Part shown: one piece after another, positions 1 to 8,623 of the stretch
Numbering within the stretch: the stretch's first letter is position 1
Layout: each line of letters opens with the position of its first letter
From: Agrobacterium sp. AGB01
GTDB lineage: Bacteria > Pseudomonadota > Alphaproteobacteria > Rhizobiales > Rhizobiaceae
Reading direction: 5' to 3'
Assembly (NCBI RefSeq): GCF_014851585.1
Contig: NZ_JACVAB010000010.1
Span: forward strand, 96,452-160,451
Length of the DNA stretch: 64,000 nt
Translations under genes and position numbers: made by a program
The notes under the pieces: model-generated
Databases searched by the model: none
Told to the model about the DNA's origin: nothing
Seen by the model: only the letters and a program-made list of their open reading frames with translations

Positions 1-95
1 CGAAATCGACAAAAAACAAAAACAGACATAACTTGACAACATATCAAATTCAGCAATGATGAACGTGAAAAAAGCATCATAGGGAGGATGCGTAA

Positions 96-1265
96 GTGAC
101 ACCGGAAGAAATAGCCGCCAGCATGGATGGGCGCATCGCCGCATCCGAAGGCGGACTGACGCAGGCATTTCTGCCCTCACCGAAAATTCAGAACCACGCA
201 GCCTTTTTGCGGTTCCTACCTGACGGCACACTTGCCTGCGCATGGTTTGGCGGCACGCTGGAAGGAAAGTCCGACATTTCCATCCACGTCTCGACGCTGG
301 CACCACAGAGCAATCAATGGTCTGAAGCCAGCCAGCTGAGCGACGATCCGAACCGCTCCGAACAGAACCCGATGCTGTTTGTCGAGCCGGACGGTGCCAT
401 CAGCCTTTTTCATACGGCGCAGCCTTCCGGAAATCAGGATGAAAGCCGCGTTATCGCAAGGCCGATCTCATTCGAGGGCACGCTGACGGCTGGCAACCCA
501 CGCGACATTGGTCTTGCAAATGGCACCTTCATCCGCGCGACCATCGTGGTGCGCGATGATGGCGCTTGGATGTTGCCTCTGTTCCTGTGCAATCCACGCC
601 CCGGCGCACGCTGGACCGGCACTCACGACACCGCAGCCGTCGCCGTCAGCACCGACAACGGCAAGACCTGGAGTGTGACGGATGTGCCCGATAGCTTCGG
701 CTGCGTGCATATGACGATCGTGCCACTGGACAATGGCAGGATGGTCGCCTTCTTCCGTCGCAGGCAGGCCGATTTTGTTTATCGCACGCAAAGCCTTGAT
801 GGCGGCAGAAGCTGGTCAGCACCAACTGCCACTGACGTGCCCAACAACAATTCATCGATTGCCGCCATTCGACTGCGGGACGGACGTGTGGCGCTGTTGT
901 GCAACCCGGTATCATCAGCCGAATTTTCGCAGCGTCGTGCATCGCTCTACGACGAGTTGGAAGAACAGGACGATCGGCCGAATGCCGAAGGTGGGATCGT
1001 GCCGATCTGGGGTGTGCCACGTGCGCCCGTCACGCTTTGTGTTTCAACGGATGATGGCCACACCTTCCCGACGCGTCGTATCGTTGAAGACGGCACCGGC
1101 AACTGCCTTTCCAACAATTCTGTTGACGGACACAACAAGGAAATGTCCTACCCGGCCATGGTCGAAGACGGACAGGGCAACCTGCATCTGGCCTACACCT
1201 ATTATCGCCGCGCCATCAAATATGTCCGGCTGAACAAGGGCTGGATAGACGGAGAAACTGCATGA
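96..1265 (+). CDS. Sialidase-fold (BNR/Asp-box) protein of an acid-sugar catabolic operon
   Basis: This 389-residue protein shows at least three Asp-box motifs ([24 protein letters not shown]), the turn signature of the six-bladed sialidase propeller. It has no signal peptide, so it is probably cytoplasmic. The GTG start is chosen because GGGAGG lies 8 bases upstream; an out-of-frame ATG-CGT-AAG-TGA at 88-99 overlaps it and is probably incidental. It is the first visible gene of an operon and overlaps the next gene by ATGA. The family includes exo-sialidases and other glycan-acting enzymes, but its substrate cannot be read here. Its place beside PdxA2, a DapA-like lyase and an alcohol dehydrogenase suggests a hydrolase or isomerase feeding that pathway, which is inference. 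Promoter and upstream genes are outside the window. Confidence 0.8.
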   Translation: MTPEEIAASMDGRIAASEGGLTQAFLPSPKIQNHAAFLRFLPDGTLACAWFGGTLEGKSDISIHVSTLAPQSNQWSEASQLSDDPNRSEQNPMLFVEPDGAISLFHTAQPSGNQDESRVIARPISFEGTLTAGNPRDIGLANGTFIRATIVVRDDGAWMLPLFLCNPRPGARWTGTHDTAAVAVSTDNGKTWSVTDVPDSFGCVHMTIVPLDNGRMVAFFRRRQADFVYRTQSLDGGRSWSAPTATDVPNNNSSIAAIRLRDGRVALLCNPVSSAEFSQRRASLYDELEEQDDRPNAEGGIVPIWGVPRAPVTLCVSTDDGHTFPTRRIVEDGTGNCLSNNSVDGHNKEMSYPAMVEDGQGNLHLAYTYYRRAIKYVRLNKGWIDGETA

Positions 1266-2224
1266 GCACACTCGTTGGAATAACCATGGGCGATCCCGCA
1301 GGCGTTGGCCCGGAAATCACCATCAAGGCACTGTCCGAAATGAGCCCTGAGGATCGCGCCAATACGCGGGTCTATGGCAACCTCAAACAGCTGGAAGCAG
1401 CCAAGGCAGTGCTCGGCATCAATCTGGACCTGACCGGACTTGTCGTTGACGTGGAAGTGGAAGGGGCACCCGTTGCCTGGGGTAAACTTAGCGCCATCTC
1501 CGGCGATGCCTCATTCCGCTTCATCGATACTGCCGTGAAAGATTCAATGGCCGGCAAGATTGGCTGCATCGTCACCGCGCCAATCAACAAGGAAGCACTG
1601 AATTCGGCCGGCCACCACTATGATGGCCATACCGGCATGCTGACGTCACTGACCGGCTCGAAGTCCGCCTTCATGTTACTGGCGTCCGACCGGTTAAAGG
1701 TGATCCATGTTTCGACCCATGTGTCGTTGAAGGACGCCATCAACCGCGCCAAACCAGAGCGTATTCTGGCGACCATCAAGGCCGGAAATGATCACCTGAA
1801 ACGTATCGGTTATGCCAAGCCGAAGATTGCCGTGGCAGGAATTAACCCGCATTGCGGTGAAAACGGTCTGTTCGGCACCGAAGACGATGAATTCATCGCG
1901 CCGGCCGTTGCCCAGGCACGCGCCGAAGGCATTGATGTTTACGGCCCTATTTCGGCGGATACCGTGTTCCACCGCGCCTATCAGGGCGGGTTTGATCTGG
2001 TGATTGCCCAGTATCACGATCAGGGTCACATCCCGATAAAGCTGGTGGCCTTCGATACGGCCGTCAACGTCTCCGTCGGCCTGCCGATTGACCGCACCTC
2101 TGTCGATCACGGCACCGCCTTCGACATTGCCGGGACCGGCAAGGCCAATCACGTCAACATGAACGCAGCCATCGCCTATGCGCGCAAGCTGATAGCCGGG
2201 AAAAATGCACATGGCAAAGTTTGA
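1262..2224 (+). CDS. pdxA2: PdxA2-type 4-phospho-acid-sugar dehydrogenase
   Basis: A 320-residue PdxA-family protein, the normal family length. The N-terminal [10 protein letters not shown] motif and metal-binding His segments (DGHTGM and [11 protein letters not shown]) are intact. PdxA oxidises and decarboxylates 4-phosphohydroxy-threonine in vitamin B6 synthesis. The PdxA2 subgroup instead converts D-threonate, L-threonate or D-erythronate 4-phosphate to dihydroxyacetone phosphate. The catabolic role is preferred because a DUF1537 kinase gene lies in the facing operon and no B6 or ksgA genes are near. It overlaps the upstream gene by 4 bases (ATGA), and its 3' end overlaps the lyase gene start. 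The exact stereoisomer cannot be read from sequence. Confidence 0.82.
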   Translation: MSTLVGITMGDPAGVGPEITIKALSEMSPEDRANTRVYGNLKQLEAAKAVLGINLDLTGLVVDVEVEGAPVAWGKLSAISGDASFRFIDTAVKDSMAGKIGCIVTAPINKEALNSAGHHYDGHTGMLTSLTGSKSAFMLLASDRLKVIHVSTHVSLKDAINRAKPERILATIKAGNDHLKRIGYAKPKIAVAGINPHCGENGLFGTEDDEFIAPAVAQARAEGIDVYGPISADTVFHRAYQGGFDLVIAQYHDQGHIPIKLVAFDTAVNVSVGLPIDRTSVDHGTAFDIAGTGKANHVNMNAAIAYARKLIAGKNAHGKV

Positions 2225-3122
2225 ATTCAGCGGCGTTTATTGCGCAGCAACCACCCCGGTTACTGCGGATGGCAACCCGGACTTCCAGCTGTTTACCGCC
2301 CATTGCAAAGCGCTGCTGGACGAAGGCTGCGATGGCGTGGCTCTGCTTGGCACCACAGGCGAGGCAAATTCCTTCGGCCTGAAACAGCGTATGGATATTC
2401 TGGAGAAGGCGATTGCCGGTGGCGTAGCACCTGAAAAACTGCTGCCCGGCACCGCCCAGACGGCCATTGCCGACACCATTGAAATGACACGCCATGCCGT
2501 TCAGGCCGGTGTGCACGGCGTGGTGTTGCTGCCGCCATTCTACTACAAGGGTGTCAGCACCGAAGGCATCTACCGTGCCTATGCCCGTATTATCGAAGGC
2601 GTGAAGGACAACCGTCTGAAAGTGGTTCTCTATCACATTCCACAGGTGTCGGGTGTCGCTATTCCGCATGAGGTTATTGCCCGCCTGCGCAAGGATTATC
2701 CCGGCGTCGTTGTTGGCATCAAGGACAGTTCAGGCGATCTGGAAAACATGAAGGCGATGATTGCCGCATTCCCGGATTTCGGCGTGCTGGCAGGTGCCGA
2801 TCCGCTGCTTCTGCCGCTGATTCAAGCCGGTGGTGCAGGCTGCATTACCGCCAGCTCCAATCTTGTCGCCGCTGAACTTCGTTTCGTGTTCGACAATTGG
2901 AATGTGCCGGGCAAGGAAGCCGCAGTCAAAGCAGCACAAGACAAGATCGTCGCCTGGCGCGAACTGACCAACGCCTATGTACAACTGCCGACCGTGAAAA
3001 CCATGGTTGCTAAACGTCGCGGCGACAACGGCTGGCTGCGCGTCACACCACCGCTGATCGAACTGTCAGACGCAGAACGTGCAGATGTCTGGTCGCGCAT
3101 GGACGCGCTTGAAAGAGCTTGA
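2211..3122 (+). CDS. Dihydrodipicolinate synthase/N-acetylneuraminate lyase family protein
   Basis: A class I aldolase-type TIM barrel of about 303 residues. GTTGE lies at 47-51, the conserved Tyr at about 141 (YHIP), and the Schiff-base Lys at about 171 in GIKDSSGD. The family condenses or cleaves pyruvate-containing substrates: DapA, NanA, and sugar-acid aldolases or dehydratases. Its operon position argues against the biosynthetic lysine enzyme and for a catabolic aldolase or dehydratase. The start is set at the second ATG (MAKFEFSG), 10 bases after GGG; an ATG two codons earlier (2205) is also possible. Either way it overlaps the end of pdxA2, so translation is probably coupled. Confidence 0.8.
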   Translation: MAKFEFSGVYCAATTPVTADGNPDFQLFTAHCKALLDEGCDGVALLGTTGEANSFGLKQRMDILEKAIAGGVAPEKLLPGTAQTAIADTIEMTRHAVQAGVHGVVLLPPFYYKGVSTEGIYRAYARIIEGVKDNRLKVVLYHIPQVSGVAIPHEVIARLRKDYPGVVVGIKDSSGDLENMKAMIAAFPDFGVLAGADPLLLPLIQAGGAGCITASSNLVAAELRFVFDNWNVPGKEAAVKAAQDKIVAWRELTNAYVQLPTVKTMVAKRRGDNGWLRVTPPLIELSDAERADVWSRMDALERA

Positions 3123-3134
3123 GGGAGAACCGCC

Positions 3135-4259
3135 ATGGATGGAATGGCTAGACCGATCACCCTGCATCAACCCAAGCGCCTTGAAATAGGCGCTGGCGCC
3201 TCTGCCAAGCTGGGCGAATGGGCCAATGGCGCATCACGCGTTCTGGTGATTGCCACCGAACACACACTTGGTTTTGTCGACAGACTGAAGCTGACTGGCG
3301 CGATCACCGTCTTTGCCGACATTCCGCCGGAACCGGATGACAAAGCGCTCAATGCAGCCATTGAAATGGCACGTACCGTTCAGCCGGATCTGGTGGTGGG
3401 CCTCGGCGGCGGCTCGGTTCTCGATGTCGCGAAACTCGTTGCCGCTCTCTGGGACGGTCCGCAGGCGCTAGATGACGTTGTTGGCCCCAATAAAGTGGCC
3501 GGTCGCAAAACAGCGCTGGCTCAGGTGGCAACAACAGCTGGCACCGGGTCTGAAGCAGGTATTCGCGCGCTGATTACCGACAGTGTCAGCCATTCCAAAA
3601 AAGCGGTCGAAAGCCCCTACCTGCTCGCCGACATCGCCATTCTCGACCCGGAACTGACCTGGTCGGTACCACCGGCAGTAACCGCCGCCACCGGCATTGA
3701 TGCTATGGCTCACTGTGTGGAAGCCTTCACCAATATTCGTGCCCATGACCTGATTGATGGTTATGCGCGCATGGGCATCCAGCTGGTCGGCAAATATCTG
3801 GCCCGTGCCGTGGAAGACGGCAAGGATACCGAAGCCCGTGCCGGCATGATGCTGGCCTCCTATTATGGCGGCATCTGCCTAGGCCCGGTCAATACTGCAG
3901 CAGGACACGCACTTGCCTATCCGCTCGGTACCCGGCTCGGCCTGCCGCATGGGCTGGCCAACGCCATCATCTTCCCGCATGTACTGGCCTATAATGTGCC
4001 GGTGCGGTCAGAAAAAACTGCCGAAGTTCTTGATGCGCTTGGCCTTGCTATCTCCAAGGATCCGGCCGCCGTGCTCACCGCGGCCTATGGTTTCTGCCAG
4101 GCACTTGGCGTGGAAATGAAGCTTTCGGTACATGGTGCGCAGCAGGAGCACTTGCAGAACTGGGCAGATGAAGCCCATGCCATCCGTAGACTGATGGATA
4201 ACAATCCACGGGACATGTCAGCAAAGGATGTGCTGGCAATCTATAACGCCGCATTCTGA
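3135..4259 (+). CDS. Iron-containing alcohol dehydrogenase
   Basis: A 374-residue group III alcohol dehydrogenase. It has the NAD-binding GGGSVLDVAKL segment, the TTAGTGSEAG loop and metal-site His residues in AMAHCVEAF, TAAGHALAYP and HGLANAIIFPHVLAYN. Family members reduce aldehydes or oxidise alcohols, using Fe or Zn and NAD(P). GGGAG lies 7 bases before the ATG. It is the last gene of the plus operon, 12 bases after the lyase gene, and is followed by a strong terminator. It might interconvert a C3/C4 aldehyde released by the lyase; that is inference. Maleylacetate reductase and lactaldehyde reductase are related families that cannot be excluded. Confidence 0.85.
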   Translation: MDGMARPITLHQPKRLEIGAGASAKLGEWANGASRVLVIATEHTLGFVDRLKLTGAITVFADIPPEPDDKALNAAIEMARTVQPDLVVGLGGGSVLDVAKLVAALWDGPQALDDVVGPNKVAGRKTALAQVATTAGTGSEAGIRALITDSVSHSKKAVESPYLLADIAILDPELTWSVPPAVTAATGIDAMAHCVEAFTNIRAHDLIDGYARMGIQLVGKYLARAVEDGKDTEARAGMMLASYYGGICLGPVNTAAGHALAYPLGTRLGLPHGLANAIIFPHVLAYNVPVRSEKTAEVLDALGLAISKDPAAVLTAAYGFCQALGVEMKLSVHGAQQEHLQNWADEAHAIRRLMDNNPRDMSAKDVLAIYNAAF

Positions 4260-4298
4260 AAGCCGCCTGTCAGTCACTTCAAACTCAAAACAGCAAAC

Positions 4299-4325
4299 AA
4301 ACCCCGGTCAAAAGCCGGGGTTTTT
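4299..4325. terminator. Bidirectional intrinsic terminator
   Basis: CCCCGG pairs with CCGGGG around a 7-base loop. Flanking A and T runs extend the stem and supply a U tract in both directions. It lies between the convergent ends of the alcohol dehydrogenase gene and the FadR-type gene. Confidence 0.9.
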
Positions 4326-4346
4326 ATATGCGCATAACAGAAAGCC

Positions 4347-5072
4347 TTATGCCCCCTGGGCAAGTTCAGGCCTGCGCCCCTCAAACAATCGGTCACGCGA
4401 ACCACGAAGGTGCTGGCGCATCAGGTTACGGGCCAGATCGGAGTCGCGCGTGCGGATTGCCTCGTAAATCGCGGCGTGTTCGTCAAAAACATGTCGCAGT
4501 CCACTGGCTGAATTCTTCAGCGACAGGCCATGGAACTGCATTCCAATGGCAATATGATCTTTCAAGGCCTCCATGGCCGTTGAAAAATATGTATTACCCG
4601 AAGCCTGCGCAATCGACAGGTGGAACATGAAGTCGGCATCTTCGCGGTGCCTTTGCCGGCTCGTTGCATCCTGCAATGCTTCAAGCGCCAGACGAATGAC
4701 CCGGATCTGCGTATCGCTGTGCCGTTCGGCAGCGCAGGCCGCCGCTTCCGGTTCGACGGTAATGCGGAATTCATAACAGTTTTGCAGATCGGCAATATTT
4801 TCCAGTGGCCCGAACCCAAGGGGTTGCTTGACCCCTTGTATGCGCACGAAACTGCCAGCCCCCTGACGCGAATAAACAAGCCCGAGATCGCGTAACTTCT
4901 TCAGGGCATCACGCACTACCGGGCGCGAAACCTCAAATTCCGCCGCCAATTCATGTTCGGTAGGCAATCGTTCATCGCTCTGATAGGCGCCGGATTTGAT
5001 GGCATGTTTCAGCCGTTCAAACACCACCTCGCTCAGGCTTTTACGATGTGAAATCTGCTCCACTGTCCGCAT
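4347..5072 (-). CDS. FadR-subfamily GntR transcriptional regulator
   Basis: A 241-residue protein with an N-terminal winged helix (residues about 10-75; LPTEHELAAEFEVSRPVVRDAL is the helix-turn-helix region) and a C-terminal all-helical FCD ligand-binding domain with metal-binding His candidates. FadR-type regulators usually repress sugar-acid catabolic operons until an acid ligand binds. Its ATG shares one base with the stop of the DUF1537 kinase gene (TAATG), so the two are translationally coupled. It probably controls both this operon and the facing PdxA2 operon. An imperfect inverted repeat TTGA-N7-TCAA at 34-48, ahead of the plus operon, is a weak operator candidate. Confidence 0.88.
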   Translation of the reverse strand: MRTVEQISHRKSLSEVVFERLKHAIKSGAYQSDERLPTEHELAAEFEVSRPVVRDALKKLRDLGLVYSRQGAGSFVRIQGVKQPLGFGPLENIADLQNCYEFRITVEPEAAACAAERHSDTQIRVIRLALEALQDATSRQRHREDADFMFHLSIAQASGNTYFSTAMEALKDHIAIGMQFHGLSLKNSASGLRHVFDEHAAIYEAIRTRDSDLARNLMRQHLRGSRDRLFEGRRPELAQGA

Positions 5073-6127
5073 TATTTCACGCCTTCATGTCCCAGAATTT
5101 TCTCCGCCACCTGCACCAGTGTTTCCGCATCGCCGAAACCGCCCGACTTGGTGATGAAATGACGATCGCCATATTTGGCAACGGGCAAGCCTGGCATAAT
5201 CTCACCCAGCAAGGTCAAAATGCGAATACCCTGCTTGTCGAAATAGGCTTCCGCCGACGCACCGCCCGACAGGAGCAAAGTGTCATAACCCGCATCAAGC
5301 GCCGCAACCGATGTTGCAAGATTGTCCGCGACTTCAACGGACGACAGTTCCGTTGCACCATCAACCGCCTGAACGAGGGTGAGCGCCGATGAAAGTGGCG
5401 CGGCAGCAACGGCTGTTTTCCCAACAGCACCACCTGGCGCAGCAATGTAATTCAGATGAGAAGCCACATCGCGCAAGGTACCAACTTGCGAAACGGTAAT
5501 CGGATCGCGCGACCCGATGGCAATCAGCAGCTTGTTGCCTTTCACGCCGACACTGTCCTGTCGCGGGCGACCCGATTGTGCCGCCAACGCATTTGCCAGT
5601 GACAATGCGCCAACCAAAAGATCATTTTCCTGCAAAAGACCCAATGCCGCCTGCATCGCCTCAACGGTGCTGGTGTCTGGGATGATCGATCTTTCAGCAA
5701 CGGCCCCCAGCCGACCAGCAATGGCGATAGGTGTTTCAACACCGAAACCGCTGATCATGCCATTGGTCACAACACGACCAAACTCGGGAATGGCAGGCAA
5801 AACAACTGCACGCTCGAACTCAAGCGCTGAAATCTCGGCCTCGACATTGCCTTTCAGCCGTGAGTCGACCTTTTTCAAAAGCGCCATGCGGCTGACCAGC
5901 TGTTTTTGTGCGAGGGCCACACGGTTGGCGGCTTCATCCGGTGCAATTTCCCGGCTGCGGGTGGTCACGGCAACCACATCTGCGCCGCCAGCAACTGCTT
6001 CACCAAGCGCGGCCTGATCGGTAACGACCGCAACGGAATAACCATGAGCCGCGAAAGGAGCGGCGGAATCCAGCGCACCCGTCAAATCATCCGCAACGAT
6101 CATTAATCTGTCGACTTCAAACTTCAT
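5072..6127 (-). CDS. Four-carbon acid sugar kinase (DUF1537 family)
   Basis: A 351-residue two-domain protein of the DUF1537 family (OtnK/DtnK/LtnK type), slightly shorter than typical members. The N-terminal substrate domain starts with IVADDLTGALDSAAPFA, carrying the conserved DDLTG acid-sugar motif, and KVDSRLKGN follows at about residue 86. The C-terminal nucleotide domain has LLLSGGASAEA and ITKSGGFG. The family phosphorylates threonate or erythronate at C4, giving the substrate of PdxA2, which matches the facing operon. It is the first gene of a two-gene operon with the FadR-type regulator. Its promoter must lie in the AT-rich region above 6127. Confidence 0.85.
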   Translation of the reverse strand: MKFEVDRLMIVADDLTGALDSAAPFAAHGYSVAVVTDQAALGEAVAGGADVVAVTTRSREIAPDEAANRVALAQKQLVSRMALLKKVDSRLKGNVEAEISALEFERAVVLPAIPEFGRVVTNGMISGFGVETPIAIAGRLGAVAERSIIPDTSTVEAMQAALGLLQENDLLVGALSLANALAAQSGRPRQDSVGVKGNKLLIAIGSRDPITVSQVGTLRDVASHLNYIAAPGGAVGKTAVAAAPLSSALTLVQAVDGATELSSVEVADNLATSVAALDAGYDTLLLSGGASAEAYFDKQGIRILTLLGEIMPGLPVAKYGDRHFITKSGGFGDAETLVQVAEKILGHEGVK

Positions 6128-6877
6128 GCTGCTTTACCGATTTTACAAATTTTCTATAAATTGGACTCTCAAAGAGCCGCAATTTCTTTGGTAAATCATC
6201 GCATAACGGGAAATGAAAACAACAAAAATTTACAAGTCAAAAACAAATTATCGCAACTTGTGTGGCGGAATGTGACCTAAATGCACATCCTCTAAACCAC
6301 CAAAATATTGAGGCAGAAAACACTGTATAGCAGCACCGGGCAACGCACAGACCAAGCGCCAGCAATTCCCCACCAAATAGCCAGAGCGTAGAACTAAAAA
6401 GGCCCCGAATTTATGGCGTCGGACAGCGCCGGAGAAAAAAGAGGCATTCTATTTAAACTTAAAGAAAACTTCGCAAGCGCGACTTCGGAGCAAATTTCAC
6501 GAAGTAAAGGAATTGCACGCGACAGCCGAAAAATAAAAATCAGGCAAAGAAAACCATTCTCAAGCGCTCATATTAGCGCAAAAAACTCATTCCCCATATA
6601 AAATACAACCCGTAATTTTATATATCAAAAATACCAACCTTGAATTTCCAAATCACCTGGTGACTCGCCACAGAATGAAAAATCTTGAAATATCGGCACG
6701 TTAATCACGTTTACAAAATTTTAATCACCTAATCCTTTCGGGTCATTTCTTTAATTAGGTTTTCATATTAGCATAATTAACAAGTGATTAATAACAATGG
6801 ACATGCATCATTTCGGAGATTCGAAATAATAAACATAATAATAAAGTAAAAAATGCGTATCGCTCAGGGAGGCGTAA
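6128..6877. other. AT-rich intergenic region, about 750 bp
   Basis: This stretch separates the acid-sugar locus from the exopolysaccharide regulator and is visibly richer in A and T than its surroundings. No open frame has both a ribosome site and a recognisable product; the 62-codon frame at 6413-6601 was rejected. It must carry the promoter of the DUF1537 operon on the left and of the LuxR-type gene on the right. The right half holds repeated TTAATCAC boxes. It could also encode a small RNA, which sequence alone cannot decide. Confidence 0.6.
6701..6791. promoter_or_regulatory. TTAATCAC box cluster upstream of the LuxR-type gene
   Basis: TTAATCAC occurs at 6701-6708 and 6721-6728, direct repeats exactly 20 bp apart (two helical turns). 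An inverted copy, GTGATTAA, lies at 6784-6791. The cluster sits 87-177 bases before the regulator start. A related pair, TAATCAAT at 20-bp spacing, lies before the exopolysaccharide operon. Candidate operator for the LuxR-type protein, possibly autoregulatory; no binding evidence exists. Confidence 0.45.
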
Positions 6878-7648
6878 ATGTTCATGGTATCTTCTAGAAT
6901 AACTCATGCAGAACGCATAAACAACACATCAGTAACAAACCAGACATTACTTTTAATCGCGGATGCGGATCTGTTTTCCGAATGCCTGGTTGAGGCACTC
7001 GGCAAAAAGTTCCCCATGTGTAATGTCATCAGCATTAACCAACCACAAGCAATCGAAGACGGGTATACATCCGATGTGAAACTGGTCCTGCTGTACAGAA
7101 TTGCTGGCCAGCAGTTGCAAGATGCCCTGAACAACATCCGGGAAAAACATCCGTCAGCATCGATCGGCTTGGTTATTGATGCCGTCGGCATGCTGGAATC
7201 CTATCTCAAACAACTGGTTGAAACACGGATCATTGATGGCGTATTGCCACTCAGCCTGAGGCTTGATGTATTCATGGCCGCAGTCGATCTGTTGATCAAG
7301 GGCGGAGAACATTTCCCGTCCGCGCTGCTTGGACGTCTTGTTGAGACCAAGTCACCAACCAATTCCATGCCGCATGCCGGCACGCCCATTGGCTTGGCGT
7401 CGGCTGCAAAGCAGCATCACCATGACTTCAACGGCCTCACGACACGGGAAGTCCAGATTTTGGATCTTCTGTGCAAGGGAACCCAGAACAAGATCATCGC
7501 GGACAAGCTGCATCTGTCGGAAAATACCGTCAAAGTACATGTGCGAAACATCTATAAGAAGATGCATGTGCGTAACCGCACGGAAGCCGCATCACGCTTC
7601 TTCGCATTCGACCATGCCGAAATGGCCCATCACGAATGGAAAAACTGA
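6878..7648 (+). CDS. LuxR/FixJ-type regulator with degenerate receiver domain
   Basis: A 256-residue protein. The C-terminal LuxR-type helix-turn-helix is at about 188-240 (LTTREVQILDLL through VKVHVRNIYKKM). The N-terminal part (about 22-150) reads like a response-regulator receiver, with an early acidic patch (ADADLF, 28-33). However, the strand that should end in the phosphoacceptor Asp reads VKLVLLYRIAG, placing Tyr73 there. It is therefore probably not phosphorylated normally and may work constitutively or bind another signal. GGGAGG lies 5 bases before the ATG; a second ATG two codons later is also possible. It stands alone, upstream of the exopolysaccharide operon and probably its regulator (inference). 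Confidence 0.8.
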   Translation: MFMVSSRITHAERINNTSVTNQTLLLIADADLFSECLVEALGKKFPMCNVISINQPQAIEDGYTSDVKLVLLYRIAGQQLQDALNNIREKHPSASIGLVIDAVGMLESYLKQLVETRIIDGVLPLSLRLDVFMAAVDLLIKGGEHFPSALLGRLVETKSPTNSMPHAGTPIGLASAAKQHHHDFNGLTTREVQILDLLCKGTQNKIIADKLHLSENTVKVHVRNIYKKMHVRNRTEAASRFFAFDHAEMAHHEWKN

Positions 7649-7657
7649 GCGTACTCG

Positions 7658-7682
7658 TACAAAAGCTGCAGTAGCTTTTGTA
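7658..7682. terminator. Stem-loop after the LuxR-type gene
   Basis: TACAAAAGCT and AGCTTTTGTA form a perfect 10-bp stem around a 5-base loop, starting 10 bases after the stop codon. No U run follows, so it is a possible weak terminator or a 3'-end stabilising hairpin. Confidence 0.5.
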
Positions 7683-7772
7683 GAAACTCCCCTGAGATCG
7701 TCACGGCTCAATGAGCTTTTTGTGAAGCAACATTGATCCGCGACACCCCGTTATGCCTGACAGCGGCAAGTA

Positions 7773-8117
7773 TTAGCGCAGGTAGCAGCGAGCCTTCTGG
7801 CCAAAACCGCTCGGCGAGCAGGTATAAGGCGATGAGCCGAGATCATTGACCTTGGTAACGGCAACAGCAGGCTCGCTCTCCGCTTCAACGCTTGAGACCA
7901 GCGTGACAGACGCCTTGTCATAGGCATAGGACTTCTTCGGTGCGGATACGCGATGACTGACTTCGTTCTGAATTTTCGGTGCGCTGTTATCGGACAGAAG
8001 CGGGGTCTCAACGGCGGAACAGGACACAATGGAAAAAGCAACAACGGCAATAGAGCACGCCATTTTGGCAAGGCGCGCAGGGTTCAATGCCCCGGCGCGG
8101 TGATGAATAATAGACAT
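7773..8117 (-). CDS. Small putative lipoprotein
   Basis: A 114-residue protein read from the ATG with GGGGA a few bases upstream; a longer frame extends to 8186 but lacks a ribosome site. A hydrophobic stretch ends in IVSC, which fits a lipobox, so it is probably an outer-membrane or periplasmic lipoprotein. The basic region before it is long for a signal peptide, so the real start could be an internal Met. The mature part is low in complexity, and the C-terminus carries a Cys pair in YTCSPSGFGQKARCYLR, a tail recalled from short rhizobial secreted proteins. It is divergent from the exopolysaccharide operon and shares its 500-bp control region. Function unknown. Confidence 0.6.
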   Translation of the reverse strand: MSIIHHRAGALNPARLAKMACSIAVVAFSIVSCSAVETPLLSDNSAPKIQNEVSHRVSAPKKSYAYDKASVTLVSSVEAESEPAVAVTKVNDLGSSPYTCSPSGFGQKARCYLR

Positions 8118-8307
8118 ATTTGTCCCCAATGCCGCAAAGTGCGGCCAGCTGCGATGCGTTTGCGGCAAACAGCCCGTCAAACACACTCGTGTTGATATTT
8201 AACTCATGCACCTCTGACCAAGGCAAGCATGTCACACCACACACAATCGCTCCCGGTGGCCAGCACACCGAACGCCGTTTCAGGCTCGGCACGCACGCTA
8301 CCCTAAC

Positions 8308-8321
8308 CTCAATCGATTGAG
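8308..8321. promoter_or_regulatory. 14-bp palindrome CTCAATCGATTGAG
   Basis: This perfect inverted repeat lies about 300 bases before the exopolysaccharide operon and about 190 bases before the divergent lipoprotein gene. It has the form of an operator for a dimeric regulator. The palindrome is visible; any binding protein is unknown. Confidence 0.4.
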
Positions 8322-8390
8322 TGAGGCTTGCGCTCTTGCTTGATAAGAAAGGCATTATGTAGGCATGGTTAAAAATACGTACACAATGGG

Positions 8391-8420
8391 ATTAATCAAT
8401 GTATTTCCCCGGTAATCAAT
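8391..8420. promoter_or_regulatory. Paired TAATCAAT boxes, 20-bp spacing
   Basis: TAATCAAT occurs at 8393-8400 and again at 8413-8420, so corresponding bases are exactly 20 bp apart. The core TAATCA and the spacing match the TTAATCAC pair upstream of the LuxR-type gene. The pair is about 210 bases before the first exopolysaccharide gene. Candidate activator site. Confidence 0.45.
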
Positions 8421-8623
8421 TGTAATATTTCAGAATTTTCGCATTGACGAAAACAAATAACAAAATATGATCTTCTTAAAAGAATAAAAAAATGGCATGA
8501 ATCAAGTAAAGTCGGCCCACAACAACAAGTAATAAAGCCGCCGGAATTTCAAAAAAATCAAAACGAGCGACACAACTACACGGAAACGGTGCTGCTGTTT
8601 CCTGGTAGGAAGGAGTGTGTGTA

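Larger units (their letters stand above)
8118..8623. other. Divergent control region of lipoprotein gene and exopolysaccharide operon
   Basis: About 500 bases without a convincing gene. The half nearest the operon is AT-rich. It contains a 14-bp perfect palindrome at 8308-8321 and a pair of TAATCAAT boxes at 8393 and 8413. AGGAAGGAG at 8607-8615 is the ribosome site of the first operon gene. Confidence 0.65.

Noticed and set aside
88..99. Three-codon ATG-CGT-AAG-TGA overlapping the sialidase-fold gene start
   Set aside because: Could act as a coupling mini-frame, but it is too short to support and the main GTG has its own ribosome site.
6413..6601. 62-codon open frame in the AT-rich gap
   Set aside because: No ribosome site, unusual Lys/Arg/Ser-rich composition, and no family resemblance; it is probably chance in AT-rich DNA.
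7751..8071. 106-codon minus-strand frame overlapping the small lipoprotein gene
   Set aside because: Rich in Arg and Pro with no signal or motif; the lipoprotein frame has a lipobox and a ribosome site.
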